Assembly: GCF_014839805.1 (NCBI RefSeq)
Contig: NC_051138.1
Coordinates: forward strand, 13,638,983-13,702,982
Length of the DNA stretch: 64,000 nucleotides
Source of the DNA: Manduca sexta
Taxonomy: Eukaryota > Arthropoda > Insecta > Lepidoptera > Sphingidae
Reading direction: 5' to 3'
Shown: positions 44,478 through 56,139 of the stretch, in pieces
Layout: each line of letters starts with the position of its first letter
How positions within the stretch are numbered: the first letter of the stretch is position 1
Translations under genes and position numbers: made by a program
The notes under the pieces: model-generated
What the model was told of the DNA's origin: nothing
What the model saw: the letters and a program-made list of their open reading frames with translations, nothing else
The model's database searches: none

Positions 44478-47311
44478 ACTATTAGTAAATATGTCAGCAT
44501 CTAATCCTCTCTCTAACAATATCTTTATTAAGGTAATATACATAGCATAATGAATTCAGGCTGGCTGTAGACTAAGAGCTAAGCTTATAGCTCAGTTTGC
44601 ATAGCTAAGAAAATTACTCATACTACATTAAACCACAAAAATAGTTGACAAATTTAAAACTTTAAACTAAACATTGATTTCAATCGAAATATATTTTTTT
44701 AATGAAAGTATTTACATTTGTTTTAATGAACAAAAACGATTTTTTGAATATTTAATATTTTTCTGTCCGAATTCACATAGCAAGATTTCAGTGGCTAAGT
44801 TTCCATGTTACCCCATTCATGCCGACGTCTCTGTATGTATTATTTATATAGAATCTAATAATTATCATTGGAACGACTTGCAGGAGGCATTCATGCATAT
44901 TAGCACCTGTAAGTTATGTTGCGTTACCTTTCGGGAAAATTTAAATTACGCCCCAGCTACATATGAAAATACATTCCACTCTCTACGTTTACATCAGTAT
45001 AAAATTGTCTTTAACATTAACTTAATAAATATTACTGCTGTATAAAAACATAAATACTCTTTTAATGTAAAAAAAATATAGATTTTAGTATATCAATTTC
45101 TAACGTAAATACATTTTAGGAAAGCCTGTAACAGAAGTAATGTTATAAACTAATAATAAAAACAATAAAACGAAACGCGTAAAATAGCAAAATTAACATA
45201 AATTGTTTGTGGGTAAAACAAAAGAATAATAAATAAAGTACAACATTATCACACCAATTAGTACGCCTGTAAGTAAATCAACACACTTTCAACGTAAAAT
45301 TAATGTATTATTCATCATTTGGCATGAATTTTTCACGAAAAATTTGCTTCTAGTAATTATCCTGCCAAATATTTTTTTTTTTACGAACATAGCGGACTGT
45401 ATAAATAATAACCTGTTTTCAAAGTTTAACCACCTGATCAAATAATAAAACTATTAAAACACCAGTTAACCTATTTGAAAACATAGATACTATCTGTTAT
45501 TAGTTAACATATTTACGATTTGATATCATTATTGGAAAAGCAATAAAACTCCTGGTCGTACAATTTAATTTAAAATAAACTCAACAAACGCTCCGTTCAC
45601 AATTTAATCGCTTTGACGACTGTGCTGATCTTTATAAATTACTTCTTTAACTTATTCATAAGAATGTTTATTACCTTAGCTATACAAAGAAGTTTTCCTC
45701 GTCAAACTCTTGAAAGAAACTCATCAAGAATTTGGGCAAAATAACAAAATTCGCTTAAAAAAATAAACGACACAATCAAATTTAGAACTTTAACAATGTT
45801 GCCAACACGACAAAGTTTAATCTATCACTGACACTTAAAAAAAGAACACTTGGCGCGTAAATGTTTAAAGAGTTTTGTCGCGTCACAATCTCTTTTGTTA
45901 CACTTTAAGAAAACAAAACTGGCCGGCCAGTATTATGATTCGAAAGTTAAATACTTTTTGGTTCGGGTATTCGGTAAGTGCCTATGGCAGATACGGGTGC
46001 CCGTAGCGTCAGTAGGTTCGCCACTGCGAAGTCGAGTACGCATCGCGCCTGCGTAAGATTGCCTGCACTCGTGATACATTTCTGCTTCAATTAATCCCAG
46101 CTCTGTACTCAATTACACCTACGAGTGTTACTCCCTCGGCGGCTGATTCAAACTGTTTAACAATTGAATGCGATAAATAATATTAATATCAGCCAAATTT
46201 AAATTCCCTTGTTACTAATTTTTCACTACATTTGTGGGGTATAATATTCAGATGTTTTTACGCCTGGCTGTATTGTAAATGTATACATTAAAAATAGAAT
46301 TATGAGAAAAAAATCTCTAGAAAAACGGGGCCACCTAAAATATATTACAAGTAAGTGATATGCTTTAGAGTGTCTCATAACAAACACGACACGTAAAGCC
46401 GTGTCGTTTAGTTATAATATTTATAAATGGTTGGGGACCCACGTATGAGTCACATAAAACCACATCATAGACTCTTGTCAACTTTATCATATCGACTCTA
46501 CAAACTATAGCATTAGGTACAATTTTCTTCACTAAATCCACTTCAAAAGAACTTACTCTTTAAACTACTTTCTTACCCATATTAAATTCGCAAGTAAAAC
46601 GCTTGCACTGAAGACATTAATTTATTATCCGACCATTTTCGGATGCGGTTGGCCGCTGGTGCAATCCATCCGGTAGACGGATGCCTCTGTGCTTACATGC
46701 ATTGCTGGAGCGATCACTGAGTGGCTGATTTTTCACACTTAGAAACGGATGTGCGGTGAATATTTAATACTTTACCTATGTATTAGAGTTGTTGTTTAAC
46801 ATTGGGTCTGTTTATTTATTGATCTCCAACAAAGTGTGGCAATTCATGGGTATAGTAAAAATATTAAAATACAGGCACTCCTCGTACTTACGGCGTGTTA
46901 GATTCTCGAAATACGCGACGTAAATCGAGATATATTTTATTCTTATGTTTAAATGTAAAACTCAAGGGTTAGGATCCACACTGATATAAAATTAAAATAA
47001 AACTGCATTTATAACAAAGGATATACATAACTTATTATTAAAAGTAAGTTCTTGAAATAATTATATATGTGCGACAAGTAAATTCTCCTATGCCGGAAAT
47101 TGAAAGAAGCAAAAGAAAACGATATTTATTAACGAAATCAAAACAATGATCGATGATAACGAAAATGTTTTAAAGAAAATAGTAGTACTCAAAATTCCTA
47201 TTATTAAATTTGTTTAGGGGACCATAAATATCAACTGATTAATGTTAACGATATGAATATGAATTTGCAGTTGTCATAGACTCTTGTTTTAATTTGCTTG
47301 TTTTGTTGGTG
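44478..47311. other. Long AT-rich stretch without identified genes
   Basis: The 123-codon ORF at 44674-45045 (+) has no domain, odd composition and no supporting splice sites. A GC-rich patch at 45955-46060 (ATACGGGTGCCCGTAGCGTC, GTCGAGTACGCATCGCGCC) stands out and could be an exon or promoter, but neither strand gives a convincing model. Confidence 0.35.
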
Positions 47312-47545
47312 GCAGGATATATTTTATATCCGCTCGGATAGCGCCGACCTTACAGAAGGTATTACAACCCGCTATATTGGTCCACGTAAGTGTGCCGCGA
47401 TCTGGGATAAGTCTTTGTATATCTGGTTCCAACAGGCCGGCATAATTGTGTCGATTGCCCAGCAGTAATCTTCTCTCGTCAGTCGACGTTCTATTGGATC
47501 CCACTCTATTTACTATCAGGTGCAGTGGGATTGGCGTGCACGTTT
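47312..47545 (+). mobile_element. Family C LINE 3' end
   Basis: TGGCAGGATATATTTTATAT through GTCAGTCGACGTTCTATTGG to ACTATCAGGTGCAGTGGGAT. Matches 8480-8600 and the reverse complement of 13900-14000. No RT part. Confidence 0.55.
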
Positions 47546-49227
47546 AAAATAAAAGTATTAATTTATGAATATGCAATTGTTTTATCTAATTTATCGTTTG
47601 CCTTTTTGATAGTTTATGCAAGATGTGAATTGGTCTTGAGTTTGATTCTCAGGCCAAGTAAAATTTTATTTTATATCATCCATTCTCCTAAAAAATTGAC
47701 ACCAGTCATTGTTAAAAATTAAGTCAAAACTATTCATCAACCTGCGTACAAAATTTGCATTGAATCTGTATTGGCGTGGAATAAGGACAGGATATGAAAA
47801 GATCTAATACAATAAAACTAGACACTAGGCAAGCTATTGAATGGAGGCTTCTATCAGGGTAAAGATTTGATGTTAACAATTCAATTGATTTGTTTCATTA
47901 TTTTGGGTTTACAGCTATGTATATCAAGTTTGTGATGCGTGATGTCAAACCTGGCTGAATGTAAAATGTGTGACAAATGATATCATTTATTTTGACGTGG
48001 AGCAACTCTGGCAACGAGAAAAAATTGAGATTTTCAGAAAAATGTCACGATATAGACAAAACATCTCAATCTGAATTTTCAGAGGTTTGCGAGTGAGCCC
48101 TTGAAAAACCTTTTTCAAAGCCTAAAACCCTAATCGTCACAACCAAGTGGCAACAAACAAATTAACTCAATCCCTGTTGATTAACGGACCGGGTCTCTTG
48201 GCATACCTATTACCCCCATTAGCCACTGGCACTAACCCTTCACAAGCTATAAATGTAAACACCTCCTGTTTAGGGTTGATGATAATTTATACGTGGAAAT
48301 ATTAAAATGTATGGAACATTTTTTAAGTAATTAATTTTAAAAGAACCTTTTATGTTGAACATAATATGAAAGAGATGGAATTAGCATTTACTTCCATTTA
48401 TTTCTTTCTCTGTATGTTTTGTATGATAAATTTACATATACATAAATACGTATCACGCCTCTATTCCAGCGTTTAGACAAAGACTATGGATTGCCACTTT
48501 GCACGATTCTGGTGTACTTCTTCACTTAATCCACCTTCATCAATCTTTTCATGCATTATCACCGATTCAAGGTACTTTGGATCTGGCCTTTACTAAGAAT
48601 GTCAGATATCTGACATTTGAAGGTTCATTGTTATTTAGTCGAAGGTTCAGTGCAGTCGACCCCTACCGGGTCTTCCATCCATATTCGTCTTATACATCCT
48701 TCTTGTTATTCTCGTATCATTAATTCTCTCCAAATGCCCAAACCACCGTAAAATTTAGAAAAGTGAATTGGAATCTATTTGAACGACAATAATTGAATAT
48801 TATTTCAATTATTCAAGCTTAGAAGAAAATACGTCCAAGACAAATTGATCAAGGAAGTTATAAATCGGAACACTAAAATCATGGTCGATTCTGCTTCACG
48901 CTCGGTTTGCGCAGTATCGTTATATCGGAATGTTTTTTTCCCTTATAAAGGGCCAGAGCTCATCACTGGCTTTATGGTCTAAGGTTTGCGGCAAAATTAG
49001 GGTAGACTTTTGTATCCGATATCAGATATGGGCCGGATGTGATTTTGGACGAAATTCATTTTGCAATTCCAACATTTATAGATCAAAAATGAAATTCAAG
49101 CATACATAAATTTCTAGTTCAGATAGTTAGATTATGGTACTCTTGAAACAAGAAAATGAGCCCAATGAGGCTTCTGACAGCTAACTATCGGGTATTGGGA
49201 CGGAAGTCATATGGCGATAAATGGCTG
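47546..49227. other. Non-coding, nothing identified
   Basis: Contains a GC-richer patch near 48130-48240 (AACGGACCGGGTCTCTTGGC) with no interpretable ORF. Confidence 0.35.
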
Positions 49228-49275
49228 GTTGCACTTCTAGCTACACCTTCGGGAATAAGGCATGGAGTCTGTTTG
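49228..49275 (+). repeat. Family D tail fragment
   Basis: TTGCACTTCTAGCTACACCT and TCGGGAATAAGGCATGGAGT; body absent. Confidence 0.35.
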
Positions 49276-49351
49276 TTTTTAAACAATGAAATTCTGAATA
49301 ATCATTTCATTTCATTATTTAAAACATACACTCTTACGCGTTTTATTCTTG

Positions 49352-49530
49352 AAGGGGCAGGCAGAGGCGCAGTTGGTGCATCCACTTTTGGCCGTGCATA
49401 TTCCGTTCCATGATGTGACAGGGAACGAGCCTATCGCTATATCGGTCACAAATGAGTAGGAAAGCTCAGTCACTCACTCACTTATCCCGACCCTGGGATC
49501 AAACCCGAAACGTCAGCGATGTAGTATTAT
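49352..49530 (-). repeat. Family D SINE, head lost
   Basis: GGGGCAGGCAGAGGCGCAGT, CATGATGTGACAGGGAACGA and the inverse B box CTGGGATCAAACCCG are clear; it fades before the A box. Confidence 0.65.
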
Positions 49531-49557
49531 AATAAGTTCCATATTAATTATTTAATA

Positions 49558-49807
49558 CTAGTTGACCCGACAGACGTTCTCCCGTCTTAACTGTGAATTT
49601 GCAGCGCGCATTTTTTTTCTATCAATCGCTGAAATTAACTTTTCTTAAATATTGTAACGTTGCGCTCAACTTCCTTATTTTTTTCTTTCATAAGATCCTT
49701 CTCCTGACAATAACAAACACAACAAAAAAAAATTGTGATACCGGTCCAGCCGTTCATGCGTGATGGCGTGACCAAGAGAAATAGGGATTAATTTTTATAT
49801 ATATAGA
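49558..49807 (-). mobile_element. Helitron-like element, 250 bp
   Basis: Minus strand: A/TCTATATATATAAAAATTAA ... ACGTCTGTCGGGTCAACTAG/T. TC and CTAG termini between A and T. Recognisable lepidopteran family (GGTCCAGCCGTTCATGCGTG, ATGGCGTGACCAAGAGAAAT). The 5' ~40 bases of this copy are also the start of the duplicated segment after the gap. Confidence 0.7.
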
Positions 49808-51132
49808 TGACACTATTTATAACATTATTGATGTGAATCGATTTCGAATGCAACTAATAATGTACGTACGGAAATATTAAGTCCAATGAATTGAGTGCAT
49901 GGGCTTCGGTATATTAAATTGTGTGATATAACTTTCTAAGTGTTTTTTTTATAATGTCAGTATTTTTCCACGAATTTCCATTTGCTCTGTTATCTTAGAC
50001 GAAAAATTTTATATTGGTAAATTAATTTTATAAATATAGATTGCACTTGTTACCTTTGCTGAATAACTTAACCTTTTATTTAAGGTTAATGAATTTTAGT
50101 CTTTCAAATTACACAATTTTCCAGTGAAATGAAACTCAAAATTCTCAATTTGAAATATTTTTAGGCACTATTAATTCGGTTTGAAAAAAATATAATGACC
50201 GTTTTGAAAAGTTGTCGACTCCATCCTCCAATTAAGTCGGTCTGGGAAATTAATTTGATATTTTTCAGCTTTCAACGAAGGGTATTCGCAAAATCAAGAC
50301 ATTTTATGTTTTCACTGAATAAAAGCGAAGGTGTCAATATTGTTTGCATTTTTTTTTTAATTCATTGTTATTTAGAAAAAATATAGTCTCAAGTGTGTTC
50401 AGCGTTTATTTGACTAATGAAATAATGAAAAAACATGTTTCTAAAAATCACTTTAATTATTTTATAGCTAGTTTAATTTTGATATAAGTGAATAGCTTTG
50501 AATTGTATTTTACATTATCGTTTTTAGGTTATACTTTTTCGTTTTATTTACTCTTCTTAATTGATTTGTTTATTATTTTTAAAATAGTTATACGTTGCTT
50601 ATTAGTGTAATTAGTTTATTGTAATGGTAGTTATCAATAAAATAAATAAATACATATGGTCACCTGGAGATCCAATCCAGGCCAGCACGGATTTATAACT
50701 TAATTACGCTGCCACTACAAATGAAACGGCAGAGTGACTCTTTATTAAACTTACACAATATTTCATCTCCTATTTCGCTTAACATTTTAGACGGATGAAA
50801 AAGTGGTAATTTAAAAGAAATATGTAGCCTCTCGGCATCTTTCATGAAGTCTACAACAAAAGTTAAGATTTTCATTGTGTTTTGAACGAATCTAAATCCA
50901 AAGAAAGGTTCATTGAGTGAGATAAAGATTTATTAAGATTTCCAGCGGGATGTTTGTCTATGAATATGTAGTAGATTTATGTTTTAATACGATAAGTCAT
51001 CTAGATTTGCTGGTGTGTGCATGAACTATACTTATTTTATGGCACGCTCATTTCTTTAAAATGTATGGATCTGTGTATTGGTTACTGGGAGTTAACATTA
51101 GTTATGAAAACAAAACGAAGACTACAACTTCG
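49769..51132. repeat. First copy of a 1,364-bp near-identical duplication
   Basis: Matches 62637-64000 base for base by eye except two compensating homopolymer differences: five versus six T at about 50261 and five versus four T at about 50521. The second copy runs to the window edge, so the true length is unknown. Confidence 0.95.
50755..50850 (-). CDS. Candidate symmetric exon (phase 1-1), unidentified
   Basis: Minus strand, between acceptor AACTTTTGTTGTAG and donor GTAAGT: 96 nt with 31 whole codons and split codons on both sides. Reads FMKDAERLHISF and continues KLPLFHPSKMLSEIGDEIL, a plausible amphipathic protein sequence unlike the low-complexity translations around it. It sits in an otherwise repeat-free stretch. 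I do not recognise the family. A chance ORF is still possible at this length. Confidence 0.3.
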
Positions 51133-51189
51133 GTCCTGTTTGTTTGTTCATCATATAAATTAATAATTTATAAAATACTCTATAAACTG

Positions 51190-51512
51190 CGGCGATAGCC
51201 TTGTTGGAAGTGGAACGGACTGCTGAGACGAAATGTCTGCCGGTTCAAAACCCAAAGTCACACATCTCTGATTTTTCTAAAATTATGAGTGTACTCTTTG
51301 TGAATTATTGCTTGCCTTAACAGTGAAGGAAAACATTGCGAAGAAATCTGCGCATGCCTGAGAAGTTTTCTATAGAAATTTTGGAGATGTGTAAAGTCTA
51401 CTCATCCGCGCTATGGCAGCGTGGTGGACTAAGGCCTTATCCCTCTTAATAGTACAGGAGACCCGTGGCCAGCAGTGGCACTATGTAAAATATACGTCTA
51501 ATTTTATTATTA
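51190..51512 (+). repeat. Family A SINE (sense), diverged
   Basis: Head GCGGCGATAGCCTTGTTGG and B box GGTTCAAAACC (one mismatch), CTTTGTGAATTATTGCTTGC body. The tail AATTTTATTATTATC has decayed. No clear TSD. Confidence 0.8.
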
Positions 51513-52387
51513 TCTTTTTAATACGCGTTGTAAAAAAAAAATGTTTTACGACCGGATGCCAGCCTGATGTTCAATAATAGTTTTGATTTCTTTAAGGGCT
51601 GATTTTTCAATGCTCAAATAAAAAAACAATTGGGAGTTCAAGCACAACACAAACGAATCAGAAATTATAGTTATATATAATATATTATGTTCAATTGCCT
51701 CATTTTTATATTCGCTCGGTTATAATTTATTGCCTGGGTACCTTTAACTGATAAATGAAAAAATCAGCTCCGATTATAATATTAGTAAGATAAATAAATG
51801 GTTCCTTAAATTTCACAAATAGGAAAGAGCTAGGAAAGGATTTTTTAAATTTATTCTCCAAAACATTTAAACCTTATTGGATAGGTACACAAATAAAAAA
51901 TACCTATAAATATAATAGAGGTCAATAATAAACAACAAAAAGGTTTAATACAAACGAACCCTCTATAAATCAAATGGTCTAAACAAAGTTTATTGAAAAT
52001 AAAAGAAAACTGTGCAAAAAACGTAATTATCCTCGTCGAAAATTTATGTGACGTAAAGTGATAGTTTATCACAATTTATTGCACTCTACACTGACATAGT
52101 CAAACACACCGACGCGAATTACAATTTATTACGTTATAAAAACAAATACCATTTTAATATCTAGAATTATCGATTTAGTTTAAACAAAGGTAAAACCCCA
52201 TAAGCTTCTGGTTGTGGAACACGAGAAGAACTTTAAGCTGCATCCGAGTGTCAGGTGCATACAAATATGAACAAACATATGAAATGAAATTAAAATTTAT
52301 TTACGTAATCGTGGTTACATAAAGATATTATAAATCAGTAGATAGTGTCCCACATTCTGTCATTTTTGACGTGCAAATGTTACTTAG
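51513..52387. other. Non-coding, nothing identified
   Basis: AT-rich; no element recognised. Confidence 0.4.
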
Positions 52388-52722
52388 TCATACATATACA
52401 CACGCATGTACACACACATACACATACACATATATTTTATGAGAATTGTAAAAAATAGACACACGATATACGACATACGACACACTACGCCTACCTTACC
52501 TCCGCAGGGGTAGGTACAAGTCCAACTCTTTTTCCTATGTTTTCCATTCGATAATGAGATAGGGGGCAAGCTTAACACAATATTGGGTACCAATTTCAGA
52601 CTCTGGGCTGATAAGTATTGCGTAGAAAACCCAATATCACTTGGCCCAACCTGGGACTCGAACCCAAGACCTCGGAGCAGTGTCGTACCGCGCAAGCCAC
52701 AACTACGCCACTGGGGAAAAAC
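52388..52722 (-). repeat. Family D SINE, full length with (CA)n-type tail
   Basis: Best family D copy. On the minus strand the head is GTGGCGTAGTTGTGGCTTGC (A box), then GGGTTCGAGTCCCAGG (B box), the body with GATATTGGGTTTTCTACGC and the CTACCCCTGCGGAGG block, then a (TG/TATG)n microsatellite tail (52388-52437). Both pol III promoter boxes are intact in sequence. The 130-codon ORF over it is incidental. Confidence 0.82.
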
Positions 52723-54040
52723 ATGATAGTTGTATGCAATTTTATTAATAAAGAGACAAGTAATAAACCGTGACAATCTAATTATAAAAAAATGGCAAAT
52801 ACACCTTCTTGTTAAATAAATGACTAAACTATATTACAATTCTAATATATTTTTAATTAATTATTAAGTTCGCAAGGAAAAGCCATTTTTATCAAGAACC
52901 CATATATTCTAAAACGCTACCTTCTTATATTTTTAAGGAGAAAACAACATAAAGTTTTGTAACATAAGAATTACAAACTTCTTATGTTACGTCTAAGTTC
53001 CTAACACCCATCGATTTTCTACACAGTTATCCAAGCACTAAAAAAACATTTGTAACTTTCGTTGTATTATGCATTGTAACGACTTTATACATTTGAACTG
53101 ATTTAAAAGATTGAATAAAATTTTAAGATGATTGAAAAGATTTTAAAAGAGTCATATTAGAATTTATCGCCTATTATTCAGTGGAAACTGATTTCCTAAT
53201 TGGTGGTAGAGTTATTTTGATTGAATTTAAATAATGTTCACCATTTATTCAAATATATTATTTCATTTAATTTCAAAGGTATATATTTTTGTTCGAAGTT
53301 AATCATCACAAGATATCCATTCGATTTTTATGTTTCTACTGTTACGAGATAATTGCAATTGTTGTTATCATTCGAATGTATTTTTAAATTAAATTAAAAA
53401 TCTCAGCGCGACACAGTTTTCCATTTATTGCTGCGGATTAAATTGTAAAAAGTCCAATTGCTTCGCGTAGGAAGCAAAACAGTTACTACGATTTCAATTG
53501 TTTTAATTTAAACTCGAAACTTCAACAGATTATTAATTTATACTGTTAATTAATATTTCATTTGCTTGAGATATTTTAAACTCGTCCCCGAATACATGGA
53601 ATTCTAACATAGCTGGCAAAATGCGGGTATGATAGACCTCTACCTTTCCTTAAAAAGCGAGGCGTGATGCTAAATAAGACTCCATTTGAGTAGGTAACGA
53701 TTCTTTGACTATTCATGCCACCAGGTAATTCTGAAAATTAAAGCCAATAATGAATATTGAATCGATATGTTTACTTTTTAGAACTACCTTGTAACATAAA
53801 TGTTTGACTTAATCTTATCTGGTTCTAGGACTGACTTTATCCGATATTAGAAAAAAATACAGTCAAATTGAGGACCTCCTCCTTTTTTAAAGTCGGTTAA
53901 AAATTATTTGCCTTATTTTCCAGCCGCCATCTTTGCTAATTCCTGACAATCGTGTTACAAACAAATACAGTATTTACCTAGTATTCAAACAAGGATTATC
54001 TGATTAGACCAAGAAGTCATAAAGAAAAAGTATCCAAAAT
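52723..54040. other. Non-coding; family F motif at 53851-53903
   Basis: Family F: GGACCTCCTCCTTTTTTAAA followed by GTCGGTTAAAAA, a repeat terminus also present at 55010-55130. The rest is unassigned AT-rich DNA. Confidence 0.4.
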
Positions 54041-54562
54041 TATAACGACGCTTGAAACGCAATCATATCTAAGCGACAAACATATTGAAAATGAATTATA
54101 TAAATATTTTGAATCGCCATTTTTCTGCGTCATTTGTTCTAGGTTTTGTATGTCTAGGACAGTTTTAATAACATTAGAATATATCGTAATAATATAAAAA
54201 GTTTAATTGATATGAATTTTTCATATAATAATATCAGCCCTGTACTATTAGTGCGGATTGGTAGACTTCACACACCTCCGAAATTCCTATAGAGAACTTC
54301 TCAGGTATGCAGGTTTCCTCACGATGTTTTCTTTCACCGTTAAAGCAAGCCATAATTCACAAAGAATACACACATCGTTTTTTAGAAAAGTCAGAGATGT
54401 GTGCCGTTGGGATTTGAACCTGCGGACATTCGTCTTGGCAGTCCGTTCCACGCCCAACTAGGCTATTGCCGATTTTCGTACTAAAATAAAAACTTTAAAG
54501 CACTCTACTCAAAAGTTTATTGATTGTCGCTTAGATATGATTGCCTTACAAGCGTTGATAAT
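54041..54562. mobile_element. Inverted-repeat (foldback) element carrying a SINE
   Basis: GCAATCATATCTAAGCGACAA (54059-54079; 21 bp shown here as one unit) is matched perfectly in inverse at 54524-54544, and the similarity extends outward (AACG..GCTTG) to about 38 bp on both sides. Between them lie ~200 bases of AT-rich core plus a family A SINE. Ends are approximate and no TSD is certain. Confidence 0.6.
54226..54476 (-). repeat. Family A SINE with ~75-bp internal deletion
   Basis: Jumps from CAGCCCTGTACTATTA directly to GTGCGGATTGGTAGACTTC, missing the GGGCACGGGCC block. The head (GGCTATTGCCGA) and B box inverse (GGATTTGAACC) are present. Confidence 0.82.
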
Positions 54563-55009
54563 ATTAACAAGTCTGAAAGGTAACAAATGTCATCATTTAT
54601 CCAAAGTTTAGAATGTAGGTAACAATGACTCACCCTAATTAAATGAAACAAAAATTATATCCTCCATGAATCACTTTAACGTCCTGATTTAACGTTGTGG
54701 ATTTATTTGCACTTTGGGTTAAGAAAGTAGGTAACAATATATTTGTGTATAGGAAGTTTCCATTACATATTACATAAAAATACATTTAGTCCGTACTTTA
54801 ACAATGGATTTTGCAATAAAAATAGTAAATTATGTTTTGCATATGCTGAGAATGGAGCTCAAGCCTCACGGGTAAACATAGGGTTCATGGACAAAAAAAT
54901 TATACCGCCTTTAAAAACCACTAAAAACCAAAAAAAAATTACATTTCTTATATGTCTACTAATTACCAACTTTGGAGTCGGTGCCTTATTATATTGGACC
55001 AATCTGGAG
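54563..55009. other. Unassigned; probable upstream part of family F
   Basis: A 94-codon ORF (54743-55027) has no recognised domain. The patch GAATGGAGCTCAAGCCTCAC just before the family F terminus may belong to the same repeat. Confidence 0.3.
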
Positions 55010-55130
55010 GTATATTATTTCGAATAAAAAAGATTTTCCAAATCGGTTCATAATTACCGAGTTCTGGGGTAACAATCATTAAAAAAATACACGTCGAATT
55101 AATAACACCTTTTTTGAAGTCGGTTAAAAA
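55010..55130 (+). repeat. Family F repeat terminus
   Basis: TTTTCCAAATCGGTTCATAA ... TTTTTTGAAGTCGGTTAAAA. Common in lepidopteran intergenic DNA; class unknown to me. Confidence 0.45.
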
Positions 55131-55737
55131 TATCATTTCACGTATATACTAGTATATCAAATCGTTAATATTAAATGTGAACAACCGGAATTTGCATTTA
55201 CTAGCATCGACACGATAATAAACTAAGCACCAATTAACACAGAACTAACTATTATTTAGGCACTAGTGAACTCAGACAATAGCCGCACGTAATACAAATA
55301 ACTTTTATCCCAATAATCCAGTAGTTGGGCCGCAAACTAGACAAATACGTGGTAAGAATGCACCAAGTCGAAGTTTTCCGAAGCATCCGATGTTTGCCCG
55401 AATCCCTTCGAGGGTATACTCAATAAAAGTTCAATCCCTCACGCGTACTGAAAAGTTCCAGCGTTCATTATGACAGTAACTGCTTGCCGAGAATTTTTAG
55501 ATTTTCAAACTTGTCGCAATTAAGTAATACTTTTAGGGCTTTTTGGAGTTTTTGTGCTTTTTTCTTGTACAGTCAGCCACAAAATTTGCTTGACAATTCA
55601 GTGGTTTTTTTCTTTACCTTATTAAAGTAAACCCTGACATAAAATATGAAAGTTAATGTTAGGCACCGAGGTGTCTAACATTAGTGCGCTGGATTGCGTG
55701 AAAATATAAACCAGTGATTAGATTTAAAAATCAAAGC

Positions 55738-55743
55738 TTTATT
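55738..55743 (-). terminator. LTR polyadenylation signal AATAAA
   Basis: Minus strand TTCAATAAAGC, about 80 bases before the LTR 3' edge. The edge itself is a palindrome (GTTAGGCACC/GGTGTCTAAC, 55658-55678). Confidence 0.5.
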
Positions 55744-56139
55744 GAATAAGCCAAGTTTACAAAGTAAAACTCGAATAACGCGGCGGCGTTCACACTATCT
55801 TGAATTCTTCACTATCTTGAATTGTTCACTTTCTTGAGTTTTCCTTTTCCTTTTCTGAACTTGCTGTCTTGTCGGCGATCTCGAACTAACTGCGCTGGTC
55901 GGGTTTTTTTTTTTTTTTTTTTTTTTTGATCCTGTCTTACGTTTGTTAGCCTGGCAAGGGCCGGCTTATACAAACACACCGGTCTTGCGGGTGCGTGCTT
56001 TAGGCACTGCGAGCCCTTAAGTGACCATGCTGAGGGCGACCCTCTAAAGGGTCACGACCTCGGCTCAGGACGGCCACTGAGAGAGGATGTTTTTGGGGAC
56101 ATCAGCGATTATGGAAACGCGAAAGGAGCGAAAAACGAC

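Noticed and set aside
44674..45045. 123-codon ORF on the plus strand
   Set aside because: Longest non-repeat ORF, but no domain, no splice context, Cys/Ile/Phe-rich translation typical of AT-rich noise. An ORF of this length is expected by chance in 64 kb.
46386..46407. Perfect small hairpin ACGACAC/GTGTCGT
   Set aside because: Seven base pairs with no T-run, gene or repeat context; expected by chance.
52384..52776. 130-codon minus ORF
   Set aside because: Covers a full-length family D SINE and its microsatellite tail; the MCMCMCVYMR segment is the (TG)n tail.
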